Part shown: piece by piece, positions 35,429 through 46,729 of the stretch | How positions within the stretch are numbered: the first letter of the stretch is position 1 | Layout: each line of letters opens with the position of its first letter | Assembly: GCF_024599795.1 (NCBI RefSeq) | Contig: NZ_CP102246.1 | Location: forward strand, 2,294,001-2,358,000 | DNA: 64,000 nucleotides | From: Enterobacter cloacae complex sp. R_G8 | GTDB taxonomy: Bacteria > Pseudomonadota > Gammaproteobacteria > Enterobacterales > Enterobacteriaceae | Direction: 5' to 3' | Notes under the pieces: model-generated | Databases searched by the model: none | What the model saw: the letters and a program-made list of their open reading frames with translations, nothing else | Told to the model about the DNA's origin: nothing | Made by a program: the position numbers and the translations under genes

Positions 35429-36636
35429 GCTGCATTCTCCTGGGGTTCAGGTTTAACCGTGGCACGGCGGAAGAAACGTTTCTCTTGCGCGACAACCAGT
35501 AAAAAAGCGACCAGCAGCAGGATGTAGGTCACCAGCAGCCCGCCGAGCGGGCCAAACGTGCTGAGCAGATTCACCTTGTCCCAGTTCGTGGCCAGCACCG
35601 GGGACAAATCGTCCCAGTACCAGGCCAGCAGGGTTGAGCCGATAACGTTCCCCAGACCTACCCACCAGTAATGCACCTGACCTTCAACTGCGCGGTACAT
35701 CCAGCCGGTTTCACACCCGCCAGCCAGTACAATTCCGAAGCCAAACAGCAGGCCGCCAATCACCGCGTTCGGACCAGCCCACATGATTTTCGGCTCAACA
35801 CCCAGCTGCACATAGCTGAAGATGCCAATGGCGCTTACCGCCATACCCGCAATAATCGCTTTGGCCATCATCGTACGGCCGGTGATCCACATATCGCGAA
35901 ACGCCGAGGTGAAGCAGATCTGCGCACGTTCTATCAGCAGGCCGAAACCGACACCGAACAGCATGGCCAGGCCCAGCTTAGGCTGGTTGAGCGCCGTACA
36001 GAGCGCCCAGGCGACCATGGCGAAAAAGACCAGCATGCCGAGACGAAAACGACGACGCGCCTGCGAAGGCTTTTGCGTCAGCGGCGAGGCAGCGCTGACC
36101 TTCACCATTTTGACCGGAATGCGGAACAGCGGCAGAAGGGTAAACTTAGCGCCAAAGTACGAGCCAATCGCCGTGGCGACAGCAAAAAACCAGGCGTGCA
36201 GCGAAAACTGTGGAATGCCGGTAAAGAAAGCGGCCAGGTTACACCCCATCGCCAGACGGGCGCCGAACCCGGCAATCATGCCGCCGACAATCGCCTGCAT
36301 AACGCGTATCCGGCTTTTAGGCATTCGCAACTTAACGTTGTTAGCCCACAGCGCGGCGGCAAAACAGCCCCCGAACATGCCGATAATCATCATACCGTCG
36401 ATGCGGGTCAGCGGTGTGCCATCCAGGTGAATGAGCTTAAAGTAACCCCACTCTTCGGTATGCACGCCAGCGAGTTGCAGCAGTTGTCCACCCCAGCGGG
36501 TGAACTCGCCGGTCACGGCCCAGAAGGTGCCGGTAATGCCGAAATAGTAGGTGGAAAGGATCCCCGCCGCGATGACGGCCGGTACAGGTGACCAGAACTT
36601 AACCAGGTAAGTCTGTTTGAAGTATTGCCATGACAT
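35425..36636 (-). CDS. yedE: YedE family sulfur/selenium-linked transporter
   Basis: 403 residues from ATG 36636 (MSWQYFKQTYL) with multiple transmembrane helices and two YeeE/YedE repeats; conserved segments include MGCNLAAFFTGIPQFS and AGGCETGWMYRAVEGQ, whose cysteines are typical of sulfur-transporting members. The family is tied to thiosulfate or selenium uptake. It lies between the trp operon and uspF; in E. coli yedEF sits near the flagellar genes. Confidence 0.93.
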   Translation of the reverse strand: MSWQYFKQTYLVKFWSPVPAVIAAGILSTYYFGITGTFWAVTGEFTRWGGQLLQLAGVHTEEWGYFKLIHLDGTPLTRIDGMMIIGMFGGCFAAALWANNVKLRMPKSRIRVMQAIVGGMIAGFGARLAMGCNLAAFFTGIPQFSLHAWFFAVATAIGSYFGAKFTLLPLFRIPVKMVKVSAASPLTQKPSQARRRFRLGMLVFFAMVAWALCTALNQPKLGLAMLFGVGFGLLIERAQICFTSAFRDMWITGRTMMAKAIIAGMAVSAIGIFSYVQLGVEPKIMWAGPNAVIGGLLFGFGIVLAGGCETGWMYRAVEGQVHYWWVGLGNVIGSTLLAWYWDDLSPVLATNWDKVNLLSTFGPLGGLLVTYILLLVAFLLVVAQEKRFFRRATVKPEPQENAA

Positions 36637-36786
36637 GAGTAAGCCTCTGAACTCAGAAGGTTTAAAGCCGAAAAGAGACCAAATCATACGCTTACGGCAA
36701 GGTTTGAAAAGCCATTCACGCCGAAAATATCGATGGGATCAATTTTGGCATAACGCTTAAGTGATAGCGGGAATATAAGAGGAAGG

Positions 36787-36810
36787 CCGTCTGGCTGAGT
36801 CGCCAGACGG
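36787..36810 (-). terminator. trp operon terminator hairpin
   Basis: CCGTCTGGC and GCCAGACGG, loop of six, 9 bp after the trpA stop on the minus strand. The run after it is pyrimidine-rich (CCTTCCTCTTAT) rather than pure T, so termination may be partial or Rho-assisted. Confidence 0.6.
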
Positions 36811-36818
36811 TGGAAGGG

Positions 36819-37628
36819 TCATGCTTTACGCGTTGCGGCTTTCATCGCCGTAACAAATGCTTTGAGTTCAGTCAGCATCTGCTCGGGCTTGTCCACGTTC
36901 TTCTCAATGATTTTGACGATAGCAGAGCCGGAGATCGCGCCTGCCGCTTTTGCGTCAATTGCCGCCGTAACCTGATCCGGGGATGAAATCCCGAATCCCT
37001 GCAGCGGAGGTGCTGCGTGGTATTCAGCCAGTTTTTCTACCAGATGGTGCAGCGGCAGCGCGGCTTTGTTCTCTGCACCCGTCACGCCCGCGCGGGAGAG
37101 CAGGTAGGTGTAACCCCGGCCGTAAGAGGCAATCTGGCGCAGCAGTTCGTCATCCGCGTTTGGCGGGCAGATGAAAATCGGCGCTACGTTGTGACGCATA
37201 GCCGCCTGGCGGAATGGTGCAGACTCTTCAACCGGGACGTCGGCCACCAGCACGGAGTCAACGCCGACCCGCGCGCACTCGGCATAAAATTCGTCGATTC
37301 CGCGGTTAAAGACCAGGTTGGCATACATCAGCAGGCCAATCGGAATGGTCGGGTGCTTCTGACGGATCGCGGCCAGCATCTCAAAACACTGCGTTGGAGT
37401 CACACCCGCGGCAAAGGCACGCAGGGTGGCGTTTTGAATGGTCGGGCCATCCGCCAGAGGATCAGAGAAAGGGATCCCCAGCTCCAGCGCATCGGCACCG
37501 GCTTCTATCAGGGCGTCGATAATTTTTAGCGACTGCTCCGGGCCCGGATCGCCCAGGGTGACGAAGGGAACGAACGCGCCTTCCTGGCGGGATTTCAGTT
37601 GTGCAAATGCGTTATCATAGCGTTCCAT
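36819..37628 (-). CDS. trpA: Tryptophan synthase alpha subunit
   Basis: Cleaves indole-3-glycerol phosphate to indole, which is channelled to TrpB. It has 269 residues. Catalytic E49 and D60 sit in [13 protein letters not shown]. Its ATG overlaps the trpB stop by one base (TGATG), the usual coupling. It is the last gene of the trp operon. Confidence 0.98.
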   Translation of the reverse strand: MERYDNAFAQLKSRQEGAFVPFVTLGDPGPEQSLKIIDALIEAGADALELGIPFSDPLADGPTIQNATLRAFAAGVTPTQCFEMLAAIRQKHPTIPIGLLMYANLVFNRGIDEFYAECARVGVDSVLVADVPVEESAPFRQAAMRHNVAPIFICPPNADDELLRQIASYGRGYTYLLSRAGVTGAENKAALPLHHLVEKLAEYHAAPPLQGFGISSPDQVTAAIDAKAAGAISGSAIVKIIEKNVDKPEQMLTELKAFVTAMKAATRKA

Positions 37629-38821
37629 CAGATTTCCCCTCGTGCTTTCAGAATATCGTGAACGGTGAAGATATCTTTGTCACCGCGACCGGAAAGGTTA
37701 ACGACCAGCAGTTGCTCTTTTTCCGGATTTGCTTTCATCATTTTCAGCGCGTGCGCCAGGGCATGCGAGGACTCCAGCGCCGGGATGATCCCTTCGTTAC
37801 GACACAGCGTCTTAAACGCGTCCAGCGCTTCGTCATCGGTAATGGAGACGTAGTCCGCGCGTCCGGTGCTATTCAGGAACGCATGCTGTGGCCCGACGGA
37901 CGGGAAGTCCAGACCGGCAGAGATAGAGTACGACTCTTCAATCTGGCCCTCATCGGTCTGCATCATCGGCGCTTTCATGCCGAAGTAGATTCCCACGCGG
38001 CCATGTTTCAGCGGTGCGCCGTGCTCACCGGTTTCAATCCCGTGACCAGCAGGCTCCACGCCAATCAGACCAACACGGGTTTCGTCGATAAAATCAGCGA
38101 ACATCCCGATAGCGTTTGATCCCCCGCCCACGCAGGCGATCACCGCATCCGGCAGACGACCTTCTTTTTCAAGGATCTGGGCTTTGGTCTCTTCACCAAT
38201 CATGCGCTGGAATTCACGCACGATAGTCGGGAACGGGTGTGGGCCAGCGGCCGTGCCAAGCATGTAGTGCGCGGTTTCATAGCTGCCAGACCAGTCGCGC
38301 AGCGCTTCGTTACAGGCATCTTTCAGCGTGGCTGAACCACTGTGCACCGGGATCACTTCTGCACCCATCAGACGCATACGGAACACGTTTGGAGACTGAC
38401 GCTCAACGTCTTTCGCTCCCATATAGATGCGGCATTTCAGGCCGAGCAGGGCGCTGGCCAGTGCCGATGCCACACCGTGTTGACCCGCACCGGTTTCGGC
38501 GATGATCTCGGTTTTGCCCATCCGTTTTGCCAGCAGCGCCTGTCCTAACACCTGGTTGGTTTTATGCGCGCCACCGTGCAGCAGGTCTTCACGCTTGAGG
38601 TACAGCGTGGTTTTGGTGCCAGCGGTCAGGTTACGGCATTTGGTCAACGCCGTTGGACGTCCCGCGTAGTTTTTCAGCAGGTCAGTAAATTCAGCCTGAA
38701 ACGCTGGGTCTTTCTGTGCGCTCACAAACGCTTCTTCCAGCTGGCGCAGCGCGGGCATCAGGATCTGCGGAACGTACATTCCACCGAACTCACCAAAATA
38801 CGGGTTTAGTAATGTCGTCAT
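37628..38821 (-). CDS. trpB: Tryptophan synthase beta subunit
   Basis: PLP enzyme joining indole and serine. It has 397 residues from ATG 38821 ([18 protein letters not shown]), with AAGGAAG upstream; the extension to 38878 is not homologous. PLP lysine K87 lies in GGAHKTNQ and the phosphate-binding GGGSNAIG is intact. Confidence 0.98.
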   Translation of the reverse strand: MTTLLNPYFGEFGGMYVPQILMPALRQLEEAFVSAQKDPAFQAEFTDLLKNYAGRPTALTKCRNLTAGTKTTLYLKREDLLHGGAHKTNQVLGQALLAKRMGKTEIIAETGAGQHGVASALASALLGLKCRIYMGAKDVERQSPNVFRMRLMGAEVIPVHSGSATLKDACNEALRDWSGSYETAHYMLGTAAGPHPFPTIVREFQRMIGEETKAQILEKEGRLPDAVIACVGGGSNAIGMFADFIDETRVGLIGVEPAGHGIETGEHGAPLKHGRVGIYFGMKAPMMQTDEGQIEESYSISAGLDFPSVGPQHAFLNSTGRADYVSITDDEALDAFKTLCRNEGIIPALESSHALAHALKMMKANPEKEQLLVVNLSGRGDKDIFTVHDILKARGEI

Positions 38822-38831
38822 TTTTTCTTCC

Positions 38832-40190
38832 TTAATATGCACGCAGAGTTTTGAATACCGAGGCCAGCTTACTGGCATCTTTGATGCCCGGTTGCGACTC
38901 TACGCCTGAATTGAAATCGAGGCCTGCGCAGCCGGTTTTGGCTGCTTCCACACAGTTATCCGGGCTAAGTCCACCCGCCAGCAGGACATTGTCCAGCACT
39001 TCACCGTTCAGCAGTGACCAGTCAAAACGCTGGCCTGTACCGCCCTGGCCGTTATCGAGCACGTATTTATCAACATGATTCAGGTTACGCGCGGGGAGGA
39101 CACTGCCGACGCTCTGCGCTTTCCAGATCTGAACCTGAGGAGCCAGCACGTCACGCAGGGCATCGATGTACGCCTGATCTTCATCACCGTGCAACTGTAC
39201 TGCGCTCAGGGATAACGCTTCGGCTTTTGCCGCCACGTCAGCAATATCAGCGTTACGGAAGACGCCCACATAGCTGAGTGGGGCGGCCGCGATCACCTTG
39301 CGTGCCTGCTCATCGCTCACAACACGAGGAGAGGAGTCCACAAAGATCAGCCCGCCGTAAATAGCCCCCGCCTCATAAGCGGCCTGGGCATCCTGTTCGC
39401 GGGTTAAGCCGCACACTTTGTTTTCACCCAACAGCACGCGACGCACAGCGGCATTGAGATCGTCATGTGCCATCATCGCGGAGCCAATCAGGAAACCGTT
39501 GGCGAAGTGGCTCAGTTCGCGCACCTGGGCGTAGCTGTTTATCCCGGATTCACTGATAACGGTCACGCCAGAACCCAGACGCGGTGCCAGCTGGCGCGTA
39601 CGGTTCAGGTCAATTGACAGATCGCGCAGATCGCGGTTATTGATCCCAACCACTTTGGCCTGCAGTGCAATAGCGCGCTCCAGCTCCTCTTCGTTGCTCA
39701 CCTCGGTCAGCACGCCCATGTTGAGGCTGTGTGCTACCGCAGCCAGCTGGCGATACTGCTCATCGTCGAGCACTGAGAGCATCAGCAGGCAGGCGTCAGC
39801 CTGGTAAAAACGCGCCAGCCAGATCTGATACGGGTCGATAATAAAGTCTTTGCACAGAATCGGTTGCGGCGCGATGCCGCTGACCACAGGCAGAAAATCA
39901 AAGCTGCCCTGGAAATATTTCTCATCCGTCAGCACGGAGATCGCGGACGCATGATGCTTATAAATGCCGGCAATACGCGCCGGATCGAAATCCTCGCGGA
40001 TAACGCCTTTCGATGGGGACGCTTTTTTGCACTCAAGAATAAATGCGGTGCGCGCGCCCTGCAGGGCATCATAGAAACGACGGCTGCTTGGGACGACGTC
40101 GTTCTGAAAACTGGCAAGCGGTTGCTGCGCTTTGCGGGCTTCCACCCAGATGGCCTTATCGGCAACGATTTTCGCTAAAACGGTCTGCAT
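38832..40190 (-). CDS. trpC: Bifunctional indole-3-glycerol-phosphate synthase / phosphoribosylanthranilate isomerase
   Basis: 452 residues, the E. coli fusion (trpCF). IGPS barrel about 1-255 with [13 protein letters not shown], and the PRAI barrel from about 256 with [11 protein letters not shown]. It catalyses the two steps from phosphoribosylanthranilate to InGP. It is 3 bp downstream of trpD and 10 bp upstream of trpB. Confidence 0.98.
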   Translation of the reverse strand: MQTVLAKIVADKAIWVEARKAQQPLASFQNDVVPSSRRFYDALQGARTAFILECKKASPSKGVIREDFDPARIAGIYKHHASAISVLTDEKYFQGSFDFLPVVSGIAPQPILCKDFIIDPYQIWLARFYQADACLLMLSVLDDEQYRQLAAVAHSLNMGVLTEVSNEEELERAIALQAKVVGINNRDLRDLSIDLNRTRQLAPRLGSGVTVISESGINSYAQVRELSHFANGFLIGSAMMAHDDLNAAVRRVLLGENKVCGLTREQDAQAAYEAGAIYGGLIFVDSSPRVVSDEQARKVIAAAPLSYVGVFRNADIADVAAKAEALSLSAVQLHGDEDQAYIDALRDVLAPQVQIWKAQSVGSVLPARNLNHVDKYVLDNGQGGTGQRFDWSLLNGEVLDNVLLAGGLSPDNCVEAAKTGCAGLDFNSGVESQPGIKDASKLASVFKTLRAY

Positions 40191-40193
40191 TCT

Positions 40194-41789
40194 TTACCCT
40201 CTTGCCGCAAGTGCGGTAACGCGATCGTAAGCTGCACCAGAGCGCAGTACGTCCAGAACTTTTTGTGCGTTGGCTTTGAGGTCCTCCTCGCCGTGCAATC
40301 GCATCAGCATGGCGACGTTGGCTGCCACGGCAGCCTCATGGGCGACCTCTCCCTTACCTTGTAATAAGCGCGTGAGAATGTCACGGTTTTCTTCTGGCGT
40401 GCCGCCTGCCAGTGCCTCCTGGTGATATGGCGTTAAACCAAAGTCAGCGGCTTCAAGCTGGTAGCTCAGGATCTCGCCGTCGCGCAGTTCCGCGACCAGG
40501 GTTGGCGCGTGAAGCGACACTTCATCCATCCCCCCGCTGTGAACCACTGCCGCGCGCTGATAACCGAGCACGCGCAGGGTTTCTGCAATCGGCAGGACCA
40601 GCTCCGGGCTGTAAACGCCGATCAGTGCCAGCGGCGGATGAGCCGGGTTGATCAGTGGCCCCAGCACGTTAAACAGCGTGCGCGTTTTAAGCTGCTGGCG
40701 AACCGGCATCGCGTGGCGGAAACCAGTGTGATACTTCGGCGCAAACAGGAAGCAGACGCCCAAATCGTCCAGCGCTTCACGGGAGCGTTCGGCGTTCATA
40801 TCCAGGTTAATACCGAAGGCAGCCAGCAAATCGGATGACCCCGAGCGGCTGGAGACGCTGCGGTTACCGTGTTTCGCCACTTTCAGGCCACACGCTGCTG
40901 CCACGAAGGCGCTGGCGGTGGAGATATTGATGCTGTTGCTGCCATCTCCCCCGGTGCCGACGATATCCGCGAACTGATAATCCGGGCGTGGGAAGGGGGC
41001 GGCATTTTCGAGCAGGGCCGTGGCGGCACCGGCAATTTCTTGCGGGCTTTCGCCACGCACTTTCATGCTTACCAGCGCGGCCGCCAGCTGTTCAGGTTTC
41101 AGCTCACCGCGAACCACGGCGGAGAAGAGCTGGTGGCTCTCCTGCTGGCTCAGGGTCTGCGCCTGATACAGTTTTTCAAGAATCGGTTGCAGCGTGTTGG
41201 TCTGCTCCAGTTTCTGCAACGCCCAGTCCAGCGTCTGCTCCAGCAGACGCGCGCCGTGGGTCGTGAGAATCGACTCCGGATGGAACTGCATGCCGCAGAC
41301 GCGATCCGCATCGTGGCGCACGGCCATCACCATCCCTTCAAACGAGGCGTTAATGGTCAGGCCGGCAGGGATGTTACTGCCTACCAGCGAGTGGTAACGC
41401 GCAACCGGCAGTGGATTAGGCAGCCCAGCAAACATCGCCTGGCCGTCATGTTCAATGCTGGAGGCTTTGCCATGCAGAATTTCGCCTGCCTGACCCACGT
41501 AGCCGCCATAGGCTTCCACTATCGCCTGGTGACCCAGGCAGATGCCGATAATCGGCAGTTTACCGCGCATACGGGTCAGCAGCTCCGGCATACAGCCTGC
41601 TTCGCTGGGGGCGCCGGGGCCAGGGGAGAGCATCAGCACCGGGTTTTGCATGGTTGCCAGACGGTCTATCAGCGTCTGTGCCGGAACATGGTTACGATAG
41701 ATAACGACGTTATGACCATTCGCACGCAGCTGATCTGCCAGGTTATAGGTAAAAGAGTCGATGTTATCGAGCAGCAGAATGTCAGCCAT
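40194..41789 (-). CDS. trpD: Fused anthranilate synthase glutaminase / anthranilate phosphoribosyltransferase
   Basis: 531 residues (TrpGD). The N-terminal glutaminase has nucleophile C84 (GICLGHQ) and the MQFHPES His-Glu. The C-terminal phosphoribosyltransferase carries the [18 protein letters not shown] loop and the [15 protein letters not shown] motif. The ATG overlaps the trpE stop (TGATG). Confidence 0.98.
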   Translation of the reverse strand: MADILLLDNIDSFTYNLADQLRANGHNVVIYRNHVPAQTLIDRLATMQNPVLMLSPGPGAPSEAGCMPELLTRMRGKLPIIGICLGHQAIVEAYGGYVGQAGEILHGKASSIEHDGQAMFAGLPNPLPVARYHSLVGSNIPAGLTINASFEGMVMAVRHDADRVCGMQFHPESILTTHGARLLEQTLDWALQKLEQTNTLQPILEKLYQAQTLSQQESHQLFSAVVRGELKPEQLAAALVSMKVRGESPQEIAGAATALLENAAPFPRPDYQFADIVGTGGDGSNSINISTASAFVAAACGLKVAKHGNRSVSSRSGSSDLLAAFGINLDMNAERSREALDDLGVCFLFAPKYHTGFRHAMPVRQQLKTRTLFNVLGPLINPAHPPLALIGVYSPELVLPIAETLRVLGYQRAAVVHSGGMDEVSLHAPTLVAELRDGEILSYQLEAADFGLTPYHQEALAGGTPEENRDILTRLLQGKGEVAHEAAVAANVAMLMRLHGEEDLKANAQKVLDVLRSGAAYDRVTALAARG

Positions 41790-43351
41790 CAGAAAATCTC
41801 CTGTGCGTGATGTGCGGTAGCAATGGCGCGCAATACCGCGCGGGCTTTACTGCGGGTTTCGTCAGCTTCAGACTGCGGAACAGAATCAAGAACAATGCCT
41901 GCGCCCGCCTGCACGGTGGCGATACCGTCTTCGACGTAGGCGGAGCGGATCACAATGCAGGTATCCAGATCGCCGTGGGCGGTGAAATATCCCACTGCAC
42001 CGCCGTAGCTTCCGCGACGGCGTCCTTCAGCTGCAGCAATCAGTTGCATAGCACGGACTTTCGGCGCGCCGCTCAGCGTACCCATGTTCATACAGGCGCG
42101 GTAGGCGTGGAGCACGTCGAGGTCGCTGCGCAGTTCGCCCACCACGCGGGACACCAGATGCATGACAAACGAGTAACGATCAACTTTGGTTAAATCCGCC
42201 ACGTAGCGGCTCCCTGGGGTACAAATGCGTGCCAGGTCGTTACGGGCCAGGTCTACCAGCATCAGATGCTCGGAGAGCTCTTTATGGTCGGTACGCATCT
42301 CCAGCTCGATACGGCTGTCGAGATCGCGATCCAGTGTTCCATCGGCGCGACGGCCGCGTGGACGGGTTCCGGCAATCGGGTAGATCTCAATCTGGCGGCT
42401 GGTAGCGTCATATTTCAGTGAGCTTTCTGGCGACGCACCAAACAGGGTGAAATCGTTGTCCTGCATAAAGAACATGTACGGGCTTGGGTTGCTCTTTTTC
42501 AACACCTCATAGGCCGCCAGCGGCGACGGGCAGGGCAGAGAGAAACGACGGGACGGAACCACCTGGAAAATTTCTCCGGCGCGAATCGCTTTTTGCATCT
42601 GGCGAACCACGGCACCGTACTGATCGTCGCTCTGATTAACATCGCAGGTCATCTTCTCGACGCGCTGTACAGGCAACTCAGGCGGCGCTTCAGTCATTTG
42701 CAGCTGTAACTGCGCAATACGCTGCTCAAGACGTTTTTTCTCCGTTGCTGATGGCGTGAAGAGGCTTGCCTGAATACGGGTGTATTTTTTCTGGTGGTCG
42801 ATCACCAGTAAGGTTTCGGCCAGATAGAAGCAGTAGTCCGGGCAGCGGTTACCCTGTTCGATCTCCGGTAAATCTTCGAAGCCGGCTACCAGGTCGTAGG
42901 CAAACAGCCCGCCGAAGAACATTGCTTCGCGCTCGTCTTCCGGCACGGTGACCAGATTTTGCAGCAGGCGGAAGGCATCAAAAACGGAAAGAGAGCAAAG
43001 GCGCGCGTCTTCGTCCAGCAACTGGCTCACCGGCGGGAAGTGCAGAACCCGCATTTCCGGATGGTGTTCATTCTGGATACCAGCAGGCAGGCTCGCATCC
43101 AGCAATGGCAGCAGGGCCGCACCGTTGTCTGACAACGCCCTGATAGTGACAGTGTCACCTAGCGCGGTAATGCGCAGTGCGCTGTCGACCAACAGCAGGC
43201 TCTTGAGATCGTCTTTGCTGTCGATATCAGCGGACTCCAGCAACAACGTGGCTGGACGCGCACCGCAGACCTGATGAAACAGCGCGGTTGGGTTGTGGCA
43301 ATAGGCCGCCTCGCTGGTCAGCAATTCGAGGTGTGGTTTGGCTGTTTGCAT
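41789..43351 (-). CDS. trpE: Anthranilate synthase component I
   Basis: Converts chorismate to anthranilate with TrpG-supplied ammonia. It has 520 residues from ATG 43351 ([14 protein letters not shown]). The tryptophan-feedback LLES motif ends at S40, so normal feedback inhibition is expected. C-terminal chorismate-binding motifs ([24 protein letters not shown]) are intact. It is the first structural gene of the operon. Confidence 0.98.
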   Translation of the reverse strand: MQTAKPHLELLTSEAAYCHNPTALFHQVCGARPATLLLESADIDSKDDLKSLLLVDSALRITALGDTVTIRALSDNGAALLPLLDASLPAGIQNEHHPEMRVLHFPPVSQLLDEDARLCSLSVFDAFRLLQNLVTVPEDEREAMFFGGLFAYDLVAGFEDLPEIEQGNRCPDYCFYLAETLLVIDHQKKYTRIQASLFTPSATEKKRLEQRIAQLQLQMTEAPPELPVQRVEKMTCDVNQSDDQYGAVVRQMQKAIRAGEIFQVVPSRRFSLPCPSPLAAYEVLKKSNPSPYMFFMQDNDFTLFGASPESSLKYDATSRQIEIYPIAGTRPRGRRADGTLDRDLDSRIELEMRTDHKELSEHLMLVDLARNDLARICTPGSRYVADLTKVDRYSFVMHLVSRVVGELRSDLDVLHAYRACMNMGTLSGAPKVRAMQLIAAAEGRRRGSYGGAVGYFTAHGDLDTCIVIRSAYVEDGIATVQAGAGIVLDSVPQSEADETRSKARAVLRAIATAHHAQEIF

Positions 43352-43372
43352 TATGTTGTTCTCATTTATTCT

Positions 43373-43402
43373 GTTCAAAAAAAAGCCCGCTGGTGAGCGG
43401 GC
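43373..43402 (-). terminator. trp attenuator (3:4 terminator)
   Basis: On the minus strand GCCCGCT and AGCGGGC form the terminator, followed by eight U. Segments overlapping the leader peptide give the competing 2:3 antiterminator, as in E. coli. Confidence 0.93.
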
Positions 43403-43446
43403 GGGTATCTGTTTGCTGTACGCAGACGTGTGACACTGCCCGAAAG

Positions 43447-43491
43447 TCAGGAAGTGCGCCACCAACCGTGCAGAGTGAAATGTGCAGTCAT
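43447..43491 (-). CDS. trpL: trp operon leader peptide
   Basis: Fourteen residues, MTAHFTLHGWWRTS, with the tandem Trp codons that sense charged tRNA-Trp. It aligns with E. coli TrpL ([14 protein letters not shown]). Ribosome stalling at the Trp codons favours read-through of the attenuator. Confidence 0.95.
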   Translation of the reverse strand: MTAHFTLHGWWRTS

Positions 43492-43518
43492 TTTCAGATA
43501 CCTTTCTCGTGTGAACTT

Positions 43519-43554
43519 GCGTACTAGTTAACTAGTTCGATGGCGTGTTGTCAA
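43519..43554 (-). promoter_or_regulatory. trp promoter and TrpR operator
   Basis: On the minus strand TTGACA (43554-43549), a 17-bp spacer and TTAACT (43531-43526). The operator ACTAGTTAACTAGT (43523-43536) is a perfect 14-bp palindrome covering the -10, as in E. coli. Confidence 0.95.
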
Positions 43555-43630
43555 CCCTTGATTTCAGAATTTCGTGGCAAGTCGGTATCATGGGCTTTTA
43601 AGATGTCTTTAACCTGTGACGGGAAGTGCT

Positions 43631-44512
43631 TTGAGCGATACCACCTACGCCGTAATTTATGATTTACACAGCCATACCCAGGCTTCTGATGGTCTGCTGA
43701 CGCCCGAAGCGTTGGTTCATCGTGCCGTTGAGATGCGTGTCGGCACGCTGGCCATAACCGATCACGATACAACCGATGCGATTCCGGCTGCGCGCGCTGA
43801 GATTGCCCGCAGCGGTCTGGCGCTCAATCTGGTTCCCGGCGTCGAGATATCGACCGTCTGGGAGAATCACGAAATTCATATTGTTGGCCTGAATATCGAT
43901 ATAGACCATCCGGTAATGTGTGCGTTTTTGCAAGAACAAAAAACGCGCCGCAACCAGCGTGCAGCAATGATCGGTGAGCGTCTTGAAAAGGCGCATATTC
44001 CGGGCGCACTTGAAGGTGCGCAAAAGCTGGCGAACGGTGGTGCGGTGACGCGCGGCCATTTTGCCCGTTTTCTGGTGGACGCGGGCAAGGCGACGACGAT
44101 AGCGGATGTCTTTAAACGCTATCTGGCTCGCGGGAAAACCGGATACGTTCCGCCACAGTGGTGTACAATAAAACAAGCTATTGATGTGATTCATCATTCT
44201 GGCGGTAAGGCCGTGCTGGCCCATCCGGGGCGGTATAATCTTTCTGCTAAATGGCTGAAAAGACTGCTGGCGCATTTTGCCGAATGCGGTGGCGAGGCGA
44301 TGGAAGTCGCCCAGTGTCAGCAGGCGCCCAACGAGCGTTCGCAGCTTGCGACCTACGCGCGTCAGTTCGGTTTGCTGGCGTCACAAGGCTCAGATTTTCA
44401 TCAGCCCTGTGCGTGGATCGAACTGGGACGTAAGCTCTGGCTACCCGCAGGCGTCGATCCTGTCTGGCAGCTCTGGGAACAGCCACAGCAACTTGAAGAG
44501 AGGGAAGTATGA
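43631..44512 (+). CDS. rnm: 5'-3' exoribonuclease / 3',5'-nucleotide bisphosphate phosphatase (PHP domain)
   Basis: 293 residues from TTG 43631 (first residues MSDTTYAVIY), matching the E. coli YciV length; GTG 43616 would add five. PHP metal-binding motifs: DLHSHTQASDG, ITDHDT, HPGRYN and GSDFHQ. In E. coli the enzyme (RNase AM) trims rRNA 5' ends and clears pAp. It is divergent from trp and overlaps yciO by 4 bp. Confidence 0.93.
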   Translation: MSDTTYAVIYDLHSHTQASDGLLTPEALVHRAVEMRVGTLAITDHDTTDAIPAARAEIARSGLALNLVPGVEISTVWENHEIHIVGLNIDIDHPVMCAFLQEQKTRRNQRAAMIGERLEKAHIPGALEGAQKLANGGAVTRGHFARFLVDAGKATTIADVFKRYLARGKTGYVPPQWCTIKQAIDVIHHSGGKAVLAHPGRYNLSAKWLKRLLAHFAECGGEAMEVAQCQQAPNERSQLATYARQFGLLASQGSDFHQPCAWIELGRKLWLPAGVDPVWQLWEQPQQLEEREV

Positions 44513-45129
44513 GTCAGTTTTTCTATATTCATCCGGATAACCCGCAGCCGCGTCTGATTAATCAGGCCGTGGAGATCGTGCGAAAAGGTGGCGTTATCGT
44601 CTACCCGACCGATTCGGGTTACGCTCTGGGCTGCAAGATTGAAGATAAAGGGGCGATGGAGCGTATTTGCCGCATTCGCCAGTTGCCGGACGGCCACAAC
44701 TTTACCCTGATGTGTCGCGACCTGTCCGAATTGTCGACCTATGCTTATGTTGATAACGTGGCATTTCGTCTGATTAAAAATAACACGCCGGGCAACTACA
44801 CCTTCATCCTGAAAGGGACTAAGGAAGTTCCACGCCGTCTGTTGCAGGAAAAGCGCAAAACCATCGGGATGCGCGTACCCTCTAACCCGATTGCCCAGGC
44901 CTTGCTGGAAACCCTTGGCGAGCCGATGCTCTCGACCTCGCTGATGCTGCCCGGCAGTGAATTCACCGAGTCCGATCCGGAAGAGATTAAAGATCGTCTG
45001 GAGAAGGTGGTTGAACTGATTATTCACGGTGGCTATCTTGGCCAACAGCCGACCACAGTGGTCGACTTAACTGAAGATGCACCGGAAGTGATTCGTGAAG
45101 GTGTGGGTGATGTTAAGCCTTTCTTGTAA
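44509..45129 (+). CDS. yciO: Sua5/YciO/YrdC-family protein YciO
   Basis: 206 residues with the YrdC/Sua5 fold (GGVIVYPTDSGYALGC, KRKTIGMRVPSNPIAQALL). Paralogues make threonylcarbamoyl-AMP for tRNA t6A; YciO itself has weak or uncertain activity. It overlaps rnm (ATGA). Confidence 0.94.
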   Translation: MSQFFYIHPDNPQPRLINQAVEIVRKGGVIVYPTDSGYALGCKIEDKGAMERICRIRQLPDGHNFTLMCRDLSELSTYAYVDNVAFRLIKNNTPGNYTFILKGTKEVPRRLLQEKRKTIGMRVPSNPIAQALLETLGEPMLSTSLMLPGSEFTESDPEEIKDRLEKVVELIIHGGYLGQQPTTVVDLTEDAPEVIREGVGDVKPFL

Positions 45130-45225
45130 GGGTGTAAGCAGCTATACTACGCGGCCATCAAATCGGGGCATGGCCCTGGTTTGACCTGATTCGACGCCTG
45201 TGAAGGCGACACCTGAGGAAGCTCA

Positions 45226-46101
45226 ATGAGCGAGAAGTTACAGAAAGTGCTGGCGCGTGCCGGCCACGGCTCACGCCGTGAAATCGAAGCCATTATTGAA
45301 GCCGGCCGCGTGAGTGTGGACGGTAAAATCGCCACGCTGGGTGACCGCGTAGAAATCGTTCCGGGGCTTAAGATCCGTATCGACGGTCATCTTATCTCGG
45401 TCAAAGAATCTGCTGAACAGATCTGCCGCGTGCTCGCGTACTACAAGCCGGAAGGTGAGCTGTGTACGCGTAACGACCCTGAAGGGCGTCCGACGGTATT
45501 TGACCGTCTGCCTAAACTGCGTGGCGCACGCTGGATTGCCGTTGGCCGTCTGGATGTGAACACCTGCGGTCTGCTGTTGTTCACGACGGATGGTGAGCTG
45601 GCAAACCGTCTGATGCACCCAAGCCGTGAAGTGGAACGCGAATACGCCGTGCGCGTGTTTGGCCAGGTTGATGAGAACAAACTGCGCGACCTGTCGCGTG
45701 GCGTCCAACTGGAAGACGGCCCTGCGGCGTTCAAAACGATCAAATTTACCGGCGGCGAAGGCATCAACCAGTGGTACAACGTCACCCTGACCGAAGGCCG
45801 TAACCGTGAGGTACGTCGTCTGTGGGAAGCGGTGGGGGTGCAGGTTAGCCGTCTGATCCGTGTTCGCTATGGCGACATTCTGCTGCCAAAAGGTTTACCA
45901 CGCGGTGGGTATACCGAACTGGACCTGACCCAGACCAACTACTTGCGTGAGCTGGTTGGCCTGACGCCAGAAACCACCTCAAAAGTGGCGGTAGAGAAAG
46001 ATCGTCGTCGCATGAAGGCGAACCAGATCCGCCGTGCGGTGAAACGTCACAGCCAGGTGAGCAACAATCGCCGCGCTGGCAGCCGTAATAACAACGGTTA
46101 A
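45226..46101 (+). CDS. rluB: 23S rRNA pseudouridine-2605 synthase RluB
   Basis: 291 residues: N-terminal S4 RNA-binding domain ([21 protein letters not shown]), then the RsuA-family catalytic domain with nucleophile Asp in [12 protein letters not shown]. The basic C-terminal tail is typical. GAGGAA precedes the ATG. Confidence 0.96.
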   Translation: MSEKLQKVLARAGHGSRREIEAIIEAGRVSVDGKIATLGDRVEIVPGLKIRIDGHLISVKESAEQICRVLAYYKPEGELCTRNDPEGRPTVFDRLPKLRGARWIAVGRLDVNTCGLLLFTTDGELANRLMHPSREVEREYAVRVFGQVDENKLRDLSRGVQLEDGPAAFKTIKFTGGEGINQWYNVTLTEGRNREVRRLWEAVGVQVSRLIRVRYGDILLPKGLPRGGYTELDLTQTNYLRELVGLTPETTSKVAVEKDRRRMKANQIRRAVKRHSQVSNNRRAGSRNNNG

Positions 46102-46106
46102 AAAGT

Positions 46107-46138
46107 AAAAGCCCGGCTAACATCGCCGGGCTTTTTTC
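46107..46138. terminator. Bidirectional rluB/btuR terminator
   Basis: AAAAGCCCGGC and GCCGGGCTTTT with a 7-base loop, T run on the plus strand, A run on the other side. Confidence 0.92.
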
Positions 46139-46729
46139 TTAGTAATCAATACCGATTTGCGCTTTGATACCGGCATCAAAAGCATGTTTCACCGGGCGCA
46201 ATTCGCTGACGGTATCTGCCAGCTCCAGAATCTCCCGATGACAACCTCGCCCCGTGACGATCACCGTCTGATGCGCCGGGCGGTTCTTCAACGCCTCCAG
46301 CACGGCGTCCAGCGGCAGATAGTCGTAGGCGACCATGTAGGTGAGCTCATCCAGCAGCACCATGTTTAGCGTGGGATCCGCCAGCATTCGTTTGGCATGC
46401 TCCCAGACCGCGAGACAGGCGGCTGTGTCAGTCTCCCGGTTCTGTGTATCCCACGTAAATCCTGTAGCCATCACCTGGAATTCAACCCCGAGCGGTTCGA
46501 GTAAATTACGTTCACCGTTGGGCCATTCGCCTTTAATGAACTGAATCACGCCCACTTTCTGCCCGTGTCCTACGGCGCGCGTGGCCGTGCCAAACGCGGC
46601 GGTGGTTTTGCCTTTGCCGTTGCCGGTAAACACGATGATAATCCCGCGCTCGTCCTGCGCAGCGGCAACACGGGCATCAACCTGTTCTTTCAGGCGCTGC
46701 TGGCGCTGCTGATGACGTTCTTCACTCAT
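46139..46729 (-). CDS. btuR: Corrinoid adenosyltransferase BtuR/CobO
   Basis: Transfers the adenosyl group of ATP to cob(I)alamin. 196 residues, the E. coli length, with P-loop FTGNGKGKTTAAFG. It overlaps yciK by 4 bp (ATGA on the minus strand). Confidence 0.97.
   Translation of the reverse strand: MSEERHQQRQQRLKEQVDARVAAAQDERGIIIVFTGNGKGKTTAAFGTATRAVGHGQKVGVIQFIKGEWPNGERNLLEPLGVEFQVMATGFTWDTQNRETDTAACLAVWEHAKRMLADPTLNMVLLDELTYMVAYDYLPLDAVLEALKNRPAHQTVIVTGRGCHREILELADTVSELRPVKHAFDAGIKAQIGIDY

Noticed and set aside
35671..36591. 306-codon open frame opposite yedE
   Set aside because: Shadow frame; composition rich in His, Arg and Gln as expected for the complement of a membrane protein gene.
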